DNA of 64,000 bases from Hallerella sp964501065. Lineage in GTDB: Bacteria; Fibrobacterota; Fibrobacteria; Fibrobacterales; Fibrobacteraceae. The stretch covers positions 1-64,000 of the forward strand of contig CAZCRF010000003.1 in the NCBI GenBank assembly GCA_964501065.1, read 5' to 3'. The notes beneath the pieces are model-generated. The model had not been told where the DNA came from. It saw nothing but the letters and a program-made list of their open reading frames with translations, and searched no databases. Below, piece after piece: positions 17,810 to 26,640 of this stretch. The first letter of the stretch is position 1. Each line of letters begins with the position of its first letter. The position numbers and the translations under genes are program-made.

Positions 17810-20505
17810 ATCTCGCCCTCTTCCATTTCGCCGATGACTTTCTCGCGGTCTTCGACAAGAAGTGACAGCTTGTCGAGTTCCGCATTTTCGAAAACTTCCT
17901 TCAGCGAAATTTCAATTCCCGTTTTGATGCGGAGCTTTTCGATGAAATTCGTCGCCAAAAGACTGTCGCCGCCGATTTCGAAGAAATTCGCCCGTCGATC
18001 GATTTTGGAAGTTCCCAGTAGAGCTTTCCAGATTTCGGCGATGGGACGCTCTTCTCCGATGTAATTTTCGTCAATATTTTCATTTGTGCTTTGCGGCGTC
18101 AGAAGTTCGGCGATTTTCTTTCGGTTCACTTTGCCGTTCTGGGAGAGCGGAAAGGCGATGAACGGTTTGATTTGCGAAGGAATCATATACGGGACGAGAT
18201 TCGACTTCAAATAGTCTTTGAAATCTTTCCCGAGAATTTCCCCGGCATCGTCCCGTTTTTTGGCGAGAATCGTCTGGTCGAAGTGTCCGGAGTTTTCCAA
18301 TCGTACGGAATCGAAGGCGCTTTCTGCAAAGACGGCTTCCCATTCTTCGTCGGTGAGGAGCGGCGTCGCCGCCCGTTTGCGCGTGGAGCTTGCGAATCCG
18401 TTTTCAAGGACTGCGGAACTCACGACGGCAATCGGATCGAAATTTTCAAAATCCAGAGCGAAGAATGTGCCGCCCTTTTTCAAGAGGCAATAGGCATACG
18501 AAACGGCTTCTTTCGGGTTTGAAAAGGTGTGCAAAAATCCCGCGTCGATGACGAAGTCGAACGATTCCGGGCATTCGACAGGAGCGGTGACGGTAAAGTC
18601 CTTGAACGTGACGGTCTCGCCATATGCGGAGAGCCGTTCCTTGGCGAGCCTTTGAAGTCCGCTGGATTCTTCGAACAGGGTGATTTTCAAATCTGCGGAC
18701 GGCAACATTTTTAGCAAGGCTTCTGCGGCGAATCCGGATTTGGCGTTCAAAAAGGCCACTTGTGGAAAGCTGACTTTTGAAATTTCTTCGGCGATTCGGG
18801 ATAGGAATCCTTTCAACGATTCGCTTTGGAAAATCAGTCTTTCCGGATTGAAAAGGTCGCGTTCGAGCATGGCGCTTGTCGGGATTTTCCCTTGGACGAT
18901 GTCTGCCAGGAATTCCGCATTCTCTTCGTTTGAAATTTCGGGGAAAACATCCTTGTCGGGATTCGCGGGATTTTGGGACAGCCAGCTTTCCCAAAAAGAC
19001 GTGACGGCGGAATGGACGTTTGGAATTTTCCCGAGGGCGTTTTGAATCAACAGGGAGACGCTCCTTTGGCGTTTCTCCCGTTCTGCGGATTCGCCCGGTG
19101 AAAATCTTCTTTCGACAGAAGCCTTTCCGGTTAGATTGGGGATGACCGCCGCCGCGATTTCCTTTTTGCTGCCGCATTCGACGAGGACTGCGACGGCGTT
19201 TGCCGCGGACGGGTTCTTCTTGATGACGTTTTCGATTTCGCCGAGTTCAATCCGATAACCGCCGAGTTTGATCTGAAAGTCCAACCTTCCCAAGAATTCG
19301 GCATTGCCGTCGGAAAGGATTCTCGCCTTGTCCCCGGTCTTGTACCAATGCTCCCCGTCTTCCATGGGGAACTTTTGACGGGTCAATTCTTCGTTGTTTA
19401 GATATCCTTGGGCGACGCCGATGCCGCCAATCCAAAGTTCGCCGGGTTCGCCTTGCGGACATTCCCTTCCCGATTCATCGACCACTTTGATTTTTTGATT
19501 TCGGAGGGCCTTGCCGTAGGGAATGGACTTCCATTCTGCGGAAATGGAGTTCACTTCATAATGAACGGACCAAATCGAAGCTTCCGTGGCGCCGCCCAAG
19601 GAGACGAAGGCCGCCGCTGGCCATAATCTTTTGGCGGTGTCAAAAAGTGAGAGCGGAATCCAATCTCCGGAAAGGAGAATCGTCTTGAGCGGAATGTCGT
19701 TTGGCGATTTGCCGAGGACTATCGTGAACATTTCAAAGAGCGCCGGTACGGAATTCCACAAGGTCACCTTTTGCGCTTTGGCGATTTCTTTCCAGGCGTT
19801 CGCTTCTTTTTTCGTGTCTTCCGAAAGGACGACGACTTTCCCCCCTGCGGCAAGGAGACCGAAAATGTCGTAGACGGAAAGGTCGAAATCCAACTCGGAA
19901 ATGGCGATGCAAGTGTCGCTAGGGGTGACATGGTAACGTTCGTTGATGTCGCGGATGGTGTTGCTCGCTCCGCGGTGGGAAATCATCACGCCCTTTGGAG
20001 TGCCGGTCGTTCCCGACGTGAAAATGACATAGGCCAAGCTGTCGGCATCTTCAACGATTTCCGACGTGGGCATCGGAGTCTTCAAGAGCATCTCTTCCAC
20101 GGGGAAAATTTTCCACTGCGGATTTTCCTTCCGGAAAAGTTCCGCGTGAATGCTGTCCGTCGCGATTCCCGAAATGTCCGCCGATTCGAAAATTTTTTTC
20201 ATCCGCTCCATCGGCTGGTGAATGCCGACGGGAACGTATGCCGCGCCCATCGCTTGGATTCCCAGCGTACAGTAAATTTGCTCCATTCCCTTGGGCAGGA
20301 CGACGGCGACGAAACCGCCCCTTGTAACGCCGCCGGATTTCAGTGCGTTCGCCACTTTCAGGGCGTTTTCACATGTTTCCGCATAACTCTTTTGACGGTA
20401 TGTGCGATTGTCCGCATCCCATGCGACGAGGGCGGTGGCATGGGGCGTCTTTGCCGCTTGGAGGAAAACGGCGGAGTGGATGCATTCGGGAATTGCTTGG
20501 GGCAT
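17806..20505 (-). CDS. NRPS A(Cys)-pseudoMT-PCP protein lacking a Cy domain
   Basis: An 899-residue protein that starts directly with an adenylation domain: FTSGTTGTPKG, then FDLSVYDIFG, LWNSVP, LLSGDWIP and LGGATEASIW, giving the cysteine code D-L-Y-N-L-S-L-I-W. A methyltransferase-like domain is inserted after GYRIELGEIE. Its SAM loop is degenerate (AFLNAKSGFAAEALL, where the active MT of this cluster has EVGAGTGS). The A10 motif FPLSQNGKVNRKK and a PCP (IGGDSLLA) follow. In PchE a similar inactive MT-like insert acts as an epimerase of the thiazoline, so the same is likely here. The protein ends in an acidic tail (EMEEGEI) that could be the ligand of a TubC-type docking domain. The frame opens at a TTG six bases earlier. 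I prefer the ATG at 20505, just after the thioesterase stop. Confidence 0.9.
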   Translation of the reverse strand: MPQAIPECIHSAVFLQAAKTPHATALVAWDADNRTYRQKSYAETCENALKVANALKSGGVTRGGFVAVVLPKGMEQIYCTLGIQAMGAAYVPVGIHQPMERMKKIFESADISGIATDSIHAELFRKENPQWKIFPVEEMLLKTPMPTSEIVEDADSLAYVIFTSGTTGTPKGVMISHRGASNTIRDINERYHVTPSDTCIAISELDFDLSVYDIFGLLAAGGKVVVLSEDTKKEANAWKEIAKAQKVTLWNSVPALFEMFTIVLGKSPNDIPLKTILLSGDWIPLSLFDTAKRLWPAAAFVSLGGATEASIWSVHYEVNSISAEWKSIPYGKALRNQKIKVVDESGRECPQGEPGELWIGGIGVAQGYLNNEELTRQKFPMEDGEHWYKTGDKARILSDGNAEFLGRLDFQIKLGGYRIELGEIENVIKKNPSAANAVAVLVECGSKKEIAAAVIPNLTGKASVERRFSPGESAEREKRQRSVSLLIQNALGKIPNVHSAVTSFWESWLSQNPANPDKDVFPEISNEENAEFLADIVQGKIPTSAMLERDLFNPERLIFQSESLKGFLSRIAEEISKVSFPQVAFLNAKSGFAAEALLKMLPSADLKITLFEESSGLQRLAKERLSAYGETVTFKDFTVTAPVECPESFDFVIDAGFLHTFSNPKEAVSYAYCLLKKGGTFFALDFENFDPIAVVSSAVLENGFASSTRKRAATPLLTDEEWEAVFAESAFDSVRLENSGHFDQTILAKKRDDAGEILGKDFKDYLKSNLVPYMIPSQIKPFIAFPLSQNGKVNRKKIAELLTPQSTNENIDENYIGEERPIAEIWKALLGTSKIDRRANFFEIGGDSLLATNFIEKLRIKTGIEISLKEVFENAELDKLSLLVEDREKVIGEMEEGEI

Positions 20506-20507
20506 AA

Positions 20508-21263
20508 TCAACCTGCGGAGGCTAAGTAGTCGGCGTATTGTTCAGAGTGAAGTACAAAAAAGTGGTCGCCTTCGAATTCCTTCCGATGAATTTCCTTTGT
20601 CGTGACCGCTTGCCAGTGCTGCATGATTTCGGAAGTCGCTCCCAAATCGTCCGTGCCGCAGTTGATGCAAATGGGGGCGTCGATGCGTTCGCCGCGGTAA
20701 ACGAGACTTTCGTTGAGAGTGTAATCCTTTCGGACTTCCGGTAAAATGTAGGCCATCAATTCCCTGTTTTCGAGAATTTCCGTTGGCGTCGCCTTGTATT
20801 TTTTGAGCTCGCGAATCAAGGCGTCGTCGCCCATGTAGGTTTTGAATTCCCCGGGGTCTTCGTCTTGAGGGGCTTGGCGTCCGGCGGCGATGAGCTTTTC
20901 CGGGAGAATCCCGAAATGCCGTTGCAAATGGCTCGCGACGTAAAACGCCATGGCCGCTCCCATGCTGTGCCCGAACAGGATGAACGGCTTGTCTTCCGTC
21001 ACGTTGACGATGCTTTGGCAAAGAGGTTCCAGAAGCTTGCCGAAGTCGCCGACAAAAGGCTCTTTGCGGCGAGTCCCCTTCCCCGGGAGTTCCACGCAAA
21101 TGAAGTTCAAGGTTCTCTTGTCGAAAGTCCATTTCCGATAGACACTTGCACTGCCCCCCGCATGGTGGAAGCAAAAAATCTTTTTGTGCTCCTTGTCGGA
21201 GAGCGCGTAGGTGGAAAATGGAAAGAAGAGTTCTTCTGTGGATTTTTGCATAATTTTATCCAT
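20508..21263 (-). CDS. Type II thioesterase (PchC/YbtT-like)
   Basis: About 251 residues, alpha/beta hydrolase fold. Such enzymes remove wrongly primed or stalled acyl groups from NRPS carriers. FCFHHAGGSASVYRKW at the N-terminal side, the nucleophile motif LFGHSMGAAMAF, and FEGDHFFVL with the catalytic His are all typical of type II thioesterases such as PchC and YbtT. The length also fits. Two in-frame ATG codons are possible: 21263 (MDKIMQK, overlapping the ABC gene's TAA) and 21251 (MQKSTEE). The frame continues upstream inside the ABC gene but that part has no thioesterase character. It sits between the transporter genes and the first A-domain gene of the operon. Confidence 0.9.
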   Translation of the reverse strand: MDKIMQKSTEELFFPFSTYALSDKEHKKIFCFHHAGGSASVYRKWTFDKRTLNFICVELPGKGTRRKEPFVGDFGKLLEPLCQSIVNVTEDKPFILFGHSMGAAMAFYVASHLQRHFGILPEKLIAAGRQAPQDEDPGEFKTYMGDDALIRELKKYKATPTEILENRELMAYILPEVRKDYTLNESLVYRGERIDAPICINCGTDDLGATSEIMQHWQAVTTKEIHRKEFEGDHFFVLHSEQYADYLASAG

Positions 21264-22983
21264 TTGTGGCGATGTTCCAACCGGCGGAATTTTTCCGGAT
21301 GTCCAAGAATTTTTTGTAAAGGCCTTCTTGCTCGGAAAGTTCTGCGTGTTTCCCCACTTGTACGACTTTTCCATGATCCAATACGATAATCTGGTCTGCA
21401 TTTTTCACCGTATTCAAACGGTGCGCGATGGAGATGACCGTCTTGCCTTGGGTGAGTTCCTTGATGGCGTCGAGAAGCTCCGATTCGTTTTCCGGATCCA
21501 AAGAAGACGTCGCTTCGTCCAAAATGACGATCGGGGCGTCCTTGAGCAGAGCGCGGGCAATGGAAATGCGCTGCTTTTCCCCACCGGAAAGAGTGCTCCC
21601 GCCTTCGCCGACCATCGTGTCGTAGCCTTGGGGGAGTTTCGAGATGAATTCGTCGCAACGGGCGCGCTTTGCCGCTTCGACAATTTCTGCATGAGTCGCC
21701 TGGGGGTTTCCGAACCGGATGTTGTTCTCGATGGTGTCGTTGAATAGGAAGACGTTTTGGAACACCATGGAAAATTGGGAAAGGTATTCGTCCGGGTTCA
21801 GGCTCTTGATGTCTTTCCCGCCAAAGGTGATGCTTCCCGAATCGACATCCCAAAATCGGACGATCAAATTGCAGAGAGTCGTCTTTCCGCTGCCCGAATG
21901 TCCGATGATGGCGCACGTGGATTTTGGCGGAATGGTGAGGTTCACGCCGTTGATGACGGACTCCTTGTCGTATCCGAATTGGACGTCTTTCAGTTCAAGA
22001 GTGAAATCTTTCGGGATGGATTCGCCGTTCCCCTTCAAGATGGGAATGCGGTAAGTCTTGTCCATGGAATCGAGGGAGGTTTCAAATTGTTCGAGCAAGA
22101 ATGCGCCGTTCGCAAGAGTTTCCATTTGTCCGTAAATGATGAAGGAAGCCAGGCAGAACATGACGCCGTATGAAAATTCCATTTTTCCGTAATAAGTCAT
22201 GAGTGCGGAGACGAACAGGATGATGCCGCTGAAAACTTCCAGCGTTCCCCGGAAAAATCCCATCGGCACGAGCGTCTTCTTTTCAAGCTCCGTATTCACG
22301 TCGCAATATTCGTCAAAGCTCTTGTCGAGTTCCGAGCCCGGCTTTCTGCCGAACGAGCGGATGACGGCGATGCCGCGGACGAAATCCAAGACCTTTCCCG
22401 TCACTTTTTCGACTGTGGTGTAACGCTTCGGCGCCAATTCCTCGCTGACTTTTTGGAGCCACTTCAAGAACAGGAGGCTGACGAAAAGTCCGAGAATGGC
22501 CACAAGCCCGATGGGCCAGCTGAAGAACATGAGGAAAATGGAGACGGCGAGTCCCTGCAAAAGTCCGCCGACGACGTTTTCGATTGCCATCGGGGCGAAA
22601 CTTTCGAGCTGCGCCATGGCGGTCGTTATCGTGTTGTTGATGCGGCCGAGGGACTCCTTGGAAAAGTATCCCATCGGGGCGGACTTCAGCTTGTCGCCGA
22701 GTTCTAGACGCTTGTCCGTGAACACGATGTATCCCGATGCGGAAAGGAACCGGTTCGTCGCGTATTTCAAGATAATCTTGCCGACTGTGGAAACGGCCAA
22801 AATGGCGACAGTCTGGTAGATGACGGTCGTGTTCATCTTGTCGATGTGCAGCAAGATCCAGAGGAAGGCGATGATGGAGAAGGAATTGAAGATGGCGTTG
22901 AAAATGCTGCAAACGAGACCCAGGTAAATGCGCTTTTTGTGAACGCCGAAAAGATTGATCAACTTGCGAAGGGTTTTGAACAT
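21256..22983 (-). CDS. ABC transporter, fused permease/ATPase (YbtQ/PchI-like half)
   Basis: A 575-residue half-transporter: an N-terminal domain with about six membrane segments, then a nucleotide-binding domain with Walker A GHSGSGKTT, signature LSGGEKQR, Walker B VILDEATSSLD and the H-loop HRLNT. Together with the gene one base upstream it should form a heterodimer. Pairs of this exporter-fold type next to thiazoline siderophore NRPS genes (YbtP/YbtQ, PchH/PchI) act in uptake of the metal-siderophore complex across the inner membrane. That is family knowledge, and direction of transport cannot be proved from sequence. It is the second gene of the operon. Confidence 0.9.
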   Translation of the reverse strand: MFKTLRKLINLFGVHKKRIYLGLVCSIFNAIFNSFSIIAFLWILLHIDKMNTTVIYQTVAILAVSTVGKIILKYATNRFLSASGYIVFTDKRLELGDKLKSAPMGYFSKESLGRINNTITTAMAQLESFAPMAIENVVGGLLQGLAVSIFLMFFSWPIGLVAILGLFVSLLFLKWLQKVSEELAPKRYTTVEKVTGKVLDFVRGIAVIRSFGRKPGSELDKSFDEYCDVNTELEKKTLVPMGFFRGTLEVFSGIILFVSALMTYYGKMEFSYGVMFCLASFIIYGQMETLANGAFLLEQFETSLDSMDKTYRIPILKGNGESIPKDFTLELKDVQFGYDKESVINGVNLTIPPKSTCAIIGHSGSGKTTLCNLIVRFWDVDSGSITFGGKDIKSLNPDEYLSQFSMVFQNVFLFNDTIENNIRFGNPQATHAEIVEAAKRARCDEFISKLPQGYDTMVGEGGSTLSGGEKQRISIARALLKDAPIVILDEATSSLDPENESELLDAIKELTQGKTVISIAHRLNTVKNADQIIVLDHGKVVQVGKHAELSEQEGLYKKFLDIRKNSAGWNIATNG

Positions 22984-22984
22984 A

Positions 22985-24739
22985 TCAGGCGACCTCCAAA
23001 TTTTCAGAAACGGCTGTGTGTTTTTCCCACATGGATTTGTAGAGGGGGCAATTCTCCAACAATTCGCCGTGCTTTCCGCGAGCCGCCACTTCGCCGTTCT
23101 CGATAACCAGGATGGAGTCGGCGTTTTGGATGGTGGACAGCCTGTGGGCGATGACGATCAGGACTTTTCCGCGGATCATTTTTGAAATGGCTCTTTCGAT
23201 TTCAAGTTCGTTTTCCGGGTCTGCATAAGCGGTCGCCTCGTCGAGGATGATGATGTCGGCATTTTTCAAGATGGCGCGGGCGATGGTGATGCGTTGCCGT
23301 TCCCCTCCGGAAAGGCGATTCCCGGCGTCTCCGGCAAGGGTGTCGTAACCTTGGGGAAGGGCTTCTATGAAATCGTGGCAGCCCGCCGCTTTGGCCGCTT
23401 CGACGATTTCATCGTCCGTCGCGGAAGGACGTCCCATGCGGATGTTTTCCCGGATGGAAATGTTGAACAGGTAGTTGTCCTGGGCGACGTAACTGATTTT
23501 TTCCATTTGCTGCTTGAATGGAATCTTGGACAGCGGAACTCCGCCGAGCAGGATCTCCCCCCTGTCCACATCCCAAAATCCGGCCATCAACTTGGCGATG
23601 GTCGATTTGCCGCTGCCCGAATGCCCGACGATGGCGGTGATGCCCGGATCGATTGTCCGGAAAGAAATGCCGTGTAGGACGTCCTTTTCCTTGTAGCCGA
23701 AGGAGACGTTCTTGAATTCAAAGGCGTTCCCCGAAAGAACCGCGTTTTCCGTCGGGCGGCTTTGCTCCTTGGCGTCGAGGAAGCTTCGAATTTGATTCAA
23801 GGCTTGGAAAACATACGCGAGGGAATCCGCGAAGCTCATCGCCGAAAGCAGCGGACCCGAAATTCCCATGCTCAAAACGGAACAGGTGAGGAAAGTCGCA
23901 AAGGGGATTTTCCCGTTCATGAAGAGGTACGCGCCGAGAGGAAGGGTCACCAGGAGGGTGGAAGAGAGAATCGTCAGCCCGGCGGCCGAAAACAGCCAAC
24001 AGGAACGCCACCAGGAAAGTACCGTGTCGCGGTAATTCTTGCAGGCGTTTGAAAATCTCCCGAAAGAGGATGCGCTCTGGTTGAACGCCTTGATGACTTC
24101 TATCCCGTTGACGTATTCCACGATGGAATCGTTCATGTCGGCGTTGGACTTTTGGTATTTGGCGGATTTCTCCTTGTAACCGATGAGCTGCCCCATCGTG
24201 ACCAAGAAGCCGACGGGGATTGTCGCGAGCGCGCCTAATGCCATGCGGTAATCGGCGACGAACAGGACGATGAAAATGACCAAGGGCGTGAAGAGGTTCG
24301 CCGTCATTTCCGGAATCATGTGCGCGAGGGGTTTTTCCAACCTTTCCACTTGATCGACGACTAGCATCTTGTAAGTGCCGGAGGCGTTCTCCATCATGGT
24401 CCCTAGCGGGATGCGCTCCATCTTGTGGGAAATCTTTTGCCGGATTTCCTTGAGGATGCGGAAGGCGGCGACGTGGGAAATCTTTGTGGATTTGGAAGCG
24501 AAGAATGTCTTCAAGGCAAAGGCCGCGATGGAGATGGAACATAAAATGACGATGTCCTTCAGGGTGACCGACTTGTCGTAGAAACGCGTCAAGAGAGAAG
24601 CGACACAAAAATAGGGGATGATGCCTATCAGAACGCCGATAATCGAGAGCGTGGAGGAAAGAATGAGTTTCGGCTTTTGCGTCCCGGCTAAATTCCAAAG
24701 GAGCGCGGCGGAATTGGGTTGTTGTGTTTTCGAATTCAT
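22985..24739 (-). CDS. ABC transporter, fused permease/ATPase (YbtP/PchH-like half)
   Basis: First gene of the biosynthetic operon, 584 residues from the ATG at 24739. It has six predicted membrane segments followed by an ATPase with GHSGSGKST, LSGGERQR and Walker B IIILDEATAYADPE. The AYADPE ending is typical of the YbtP/IrtA-like partners. Another in-frame ATG lies at 24766, but it sits inside the proposed -7 promoter element (24766-24773) and iron-box region, so I prefer the downstream start. No clear Shine-Dalgarno precedes either start. The frame upstream of these starts runs into the promoter region and lacks protein-like character. Stop TGA is one base from the next ATG. Confidence 0.88.
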   Translation of the reverse strand: MNSKTQQPNSAALLWNLAGTQKPKLILSSTLSIIGVLIGIIPYFCVASLLTRFYDKSVTLKDIVILCSISIAAFALKTFFASKSTKISHVAAFRILKEIRQKISHKMERIPLGTMMENASGTYKMLVVDQVERLEKPLAHMIPEMTANLFTPLVIFIVLFVADYRMALGALATIPVGFLVTMGQLIGYKEKSAKYQKSNADMNDSIVEYVNGIEVIKAFNQSASSFGRFSNACKNYRDTVLSWWRSCWLFSAAGLTILSSTLLVTLPLGAYLFMNGKIPFATFLTCSVLSMGISGPLLSAMSFADSLAYVFQALNQIRSFLDAKEQSRPTENAVLSGNAFEFKNVSFGYKEKDVLHGISFRTIDPGITAIVGHSGSGKSTIAKLMAGFWDVDRGEILLGGVPLSKIPFKQQMEKISYVAQDNYLFNISIRENIRMGRPSATDDEIVEAAKAAGCHDFIEALPQGYDTLAGDAGNRLSGGERQRITIARAILKNADIIILDEATAYADPENELEIERAISKMIRGKVLIVIAHRLSTIQNADSILVIENGEVAARGKHGELLENCPLYKSMWEKHTAVSENLEVA

Positions 24740-24770
24740 AGTGAGTGGAGTTGTTTTGTTTAGCATAAAA

Positions 24771-24784
24771 TTAGAAGAGGCTAA
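24771..24784. promoter_or_regulatory. Putative DtxR/IdeR-like iron box of the NRPS operon
   Basis: TTAG-N6-CTAA, here TTAGAAGAGGCTAA followed by C. Compared with the IdeR/DtxR consensus TTAGGTTAGGCTAACCTAA, 14 of 19 positions agree (24771-24789). It overlaps a -7-like element TAATTTTA (complement of 24766-24773) in front of the NRPS operon. Two more copies of TTAG-N3-AGGCTAA stand at 31013 and 44503, also over putative promoters. Binding by a DtxR-family repressor is inference. Confidence 0.6.
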
Positions 24785-24887
24785 CTTGATTTTGGGGGAA
24801 TTTTTGCAAAAAAAGACTTCCCGGATTTGAATGGAACGAATTGGGTCAAAAGGGAATTTTAAGAAACCTTTCAAATAGAATTCTAAA

Positions 24888-24910
24888 GCCCGAACGGATT
24901 TTCTTCGGGC
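24888..24910. other. Perfect hairpin between two divergent operons
   Basis: GCCCGAA (24888-24894) and TTCGGGC (24904-24910) form a 7-bp stem with a 9-base loop, flanked by AAA before and GTTTT after. It has the form of a bidirectional terminator but lies in the 240-bp region between the divergent NRPS and TonB operons. It could block antisense read-through or act as an operator. Elsewhere in 24740-24979, a TTG (24920-24922), 21 bases, then TAAAATTC (24944-24951) is the best promoter guess for the TonB operon. Confidence 0.5.
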
Positions 24911-24979
24911 GTTTTAGAGTTGAATCCGCGTGAGAGGCCTTGTTAAAATTCCTGCGCATTTTTTTCGCGGGTACGGTGA

Positions 24980-25687
24980 ATGAAAGGTCAAGACATTTAT
25001 TCGGCGTTAGCATTCGGAAAGGCGTTTCGAGTCGCCCTGTGCATCGCCGCAGCCGTTCATTTGTCGCTGTTCTGCAACCCGTTCCTCGGCAAGTGGGAAG
25101 AGCGTTCCCGTTCCGCGGATGTCCCCGTTCTGCATGCGGAGCGCATCGTGCTTTCTCCGCCTCCCGAGCCTCCCAAAGTGGTCAAAAAAGTCGTTCGGGC
25201 AAAAATTATTCCCAAGGTCGTCGAATCCCCGGTTGAAGAAAAAGTGCCGGAACCGGTTCCGGAACAGACGCCCGTCGCGCAGTCTGTCGTCGAAGCTCCC
25301 GCAGTCGTTGCGGAAACGCCGCCTCCCGAACCGGTTCCCGTTCCCGTCGAAGAGCCGAAACCTTCGGCGGATTCCGTGAAAAAGGTGATGCGCACTTACT
25401 TGGGCGCGTTGAAGCGCCAATTGGAAAAGGGGAAGTCTTACCCGGCGACGGCTCGGCGTTTGAAGCAAGAGGGGACTGTCCGCGTCCGCTTCACGATTCT
25501 TGAAAACGGTTCTTTGGAAGACATCGAGATTGCGGAATCGAGCCGTTATTCTTCTTTGGACAACAGCGCGAAGGAGGCCGTGGAGCGGATGGGCCGTTTT
25601 GATGCGATTCCGAAGATTTTGAACAAGAAAAGTTGGCGGATAGAAATTCCCGTCAAATACAAACTCAACTCCGGGAGAATCCCATGA
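24980..25687 (+). CDS. tonB: TonB energy transducer
   Basis: A 235-residue protein with a short N-terminal cytoplasmic piece, one membrane anchor (about residues 16-33), a long Pro/Glu/Val/Lys-rich periplasmic spacer (about 50-125) and a C-terminal TonB domain (KSYPATARRLKQEGTVRVRF and later FDAIPKIL). TonB transmits proton-motive-force energy from ExbB/ExbD to outer membrane receptors. It heads an operon with exbB and exbD and overlaps exbB by ATGA. No TonB-dependent receptor occurs in the window, so its partner is either encoded elsewhere or is the barrel protein at the end of this operon. Confidence 0.92.
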   Translation: MKGQDIYSALAFGKAFRVALCIAAAVHLSLFCNPFLGKWEERSRSADVPVLHAERIVLSPPPEPPKVVKKVVRAKIIPKVVESPVEEKVPEPVPEQTPVAQSVVEAPAVVAETPPPEPVPVPVEEPKPSADSVKKVMRTYLGALKRQLEKGKSYPATARRLKQEGTVRVRFTILENGSLEDIEIAESSRYSSLDNSAKEAVERMGRFDAIPKILNKKSWRIEIPVKYKLNSGRIP

Positions 25688-26247
25688 ACTACATTCTGGA
25701 CTTTGTCAGGCAAGGCGGAACCATCGGCTACATCCTCGTCGCCATGAATTTTGTGGGCTACGCCATCATCATTTGGAAAATCATCGCCTTGATTGTTTTC
25801 AATAAAACGGTCCAGCCGCGCTTGACGGACAAGGTCGTGCATCGCGTCATCTCTTTCAACACGGATCATCACATCATCACGGAAAGCGTCCGGACGGAAA
25901 TCGCCCTGGCCTTTTCTCCGCTCGCAAAAGGATTGACGACTGTGGAAAACATCGCTTCGATTTCCCCGATGCTCGGGCTCTTGGGGACTGTCGTCGGCAT
26001 TTTCAACGCCTTCACCGTCATCGCCGCTTCCGGCTTGGACGACCCTTCGGCGTTTGCAACGGGAATCAAGTTCGCCTTGGTGACGACCGTGCTGGGCTTG
26101 ATCGTCGCCATTCCGCACGTTCTCGCTTTCAATTACCTGAACGCCCGGATGGAACAAGAACAGGATGAAGTGGAAAACCAGGTTCTGAATCGGTTGGGAA
26201 AAGTTCTCCGGGAGCGCGAAGGCGGAAGGGAGAGGGAAAATGCCTAG
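25684..26247 (+). CDS. exbB: ExbB/TolQ/MotA-family proton channel protein
   Basis: 187 residues with three membrane segments: one near the N terminus (GYILVAMNFVGYAIIIWKII) and two after the cytoplasmic loop. The segment ISPMLGLLGTVVGIFNAF is the conserved MotA/TolQ/ExbB signature. With ExbD it forms the proton-driven motor that energises TonB. Start ATG overlaps the tonB stop and its end overlaps the exbD start by 8 bases. Gene order tonB-exbB-exbD makes ExbB more likely than TolQ. Confidence 0.93.
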   Translation: MNYILDFVRQGGTIGYILVAMNFVGYAIIIWKIIALIVFNKTVQPRLTDKVVHRVISFNTDHHIITESVRTEIALAFSPLAKGLTTVENIASISPMLGLLGTVVGIFNAFTVIAASGLDDPSAFATGIKFALVTTVLGLIVAIPHVLAFNYLNARMEQEQDEVENQVLNRLGKVLREREGGRERENA

Positions 26248-26635
26248 GAAACGCCGCCGCATCTCTCTGGACATGACTCCGCTGATAGACTGCGTCTTCT
26301 TGCTGCTGGTGTTCTTTTTGGTGACATCCGTTTTCAAGCAGGACAAGTCCGTTTTGAAGCTGCTGCTCCCGGAGACGGTCAGCGAAGTGAAGCAAGAAGT
26401 TCCGGAAGGGCTTTTCATCGAACTCTCCGAAACGGAAATGGCCGTGAACGGTGAAATTTCTTCCTTCGAGAATTTGGAAGCCAAGGGGGCTTCCATCCAG
26501 AACAAGAAGGCGCCCGTCGCCTTGCGGATAGACAAAAAGACTCCCTATGAAAGGGTCGCCCGCGTGTTGGACATCCTTCAACAGGAAAAGATTTACAACA
26601 TCCAATTCGTCAATGAATCTAAAAAAGAGGACTAG
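26240..26635 (+). CDS. exbD: ExbD/TolR-family biopolymer transport protein
   Basis: 131 residues: a basic N terminus (RKRRRISLDM), then TPLIDCVFLLLVFFLVTS, which is the single membrane segment with the essential Asp of the family, then a periplasmic domain ending in LDILQQEKIYNIQFV. It completes the TonB motor. The reading frame starts inside the end of exbB and is followed after 5 bases by the RND transporter gene, so the motor and the transporter are almost certainly co-transcribed. Confidence 0.93.
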   Translation: MPRKRRRISLDMTPLIDCVFLLLVFFLVTSVFKQDKSVLKLLLPETVSEVKQEVPEGLFIELSETEMAVNGEISSFENLEAKGASIQNKKAPVALRIDKKTPYERVARVLDILQQEKIYNIQFVNESKKED

Positions 26636-26640
26636 AGCGA

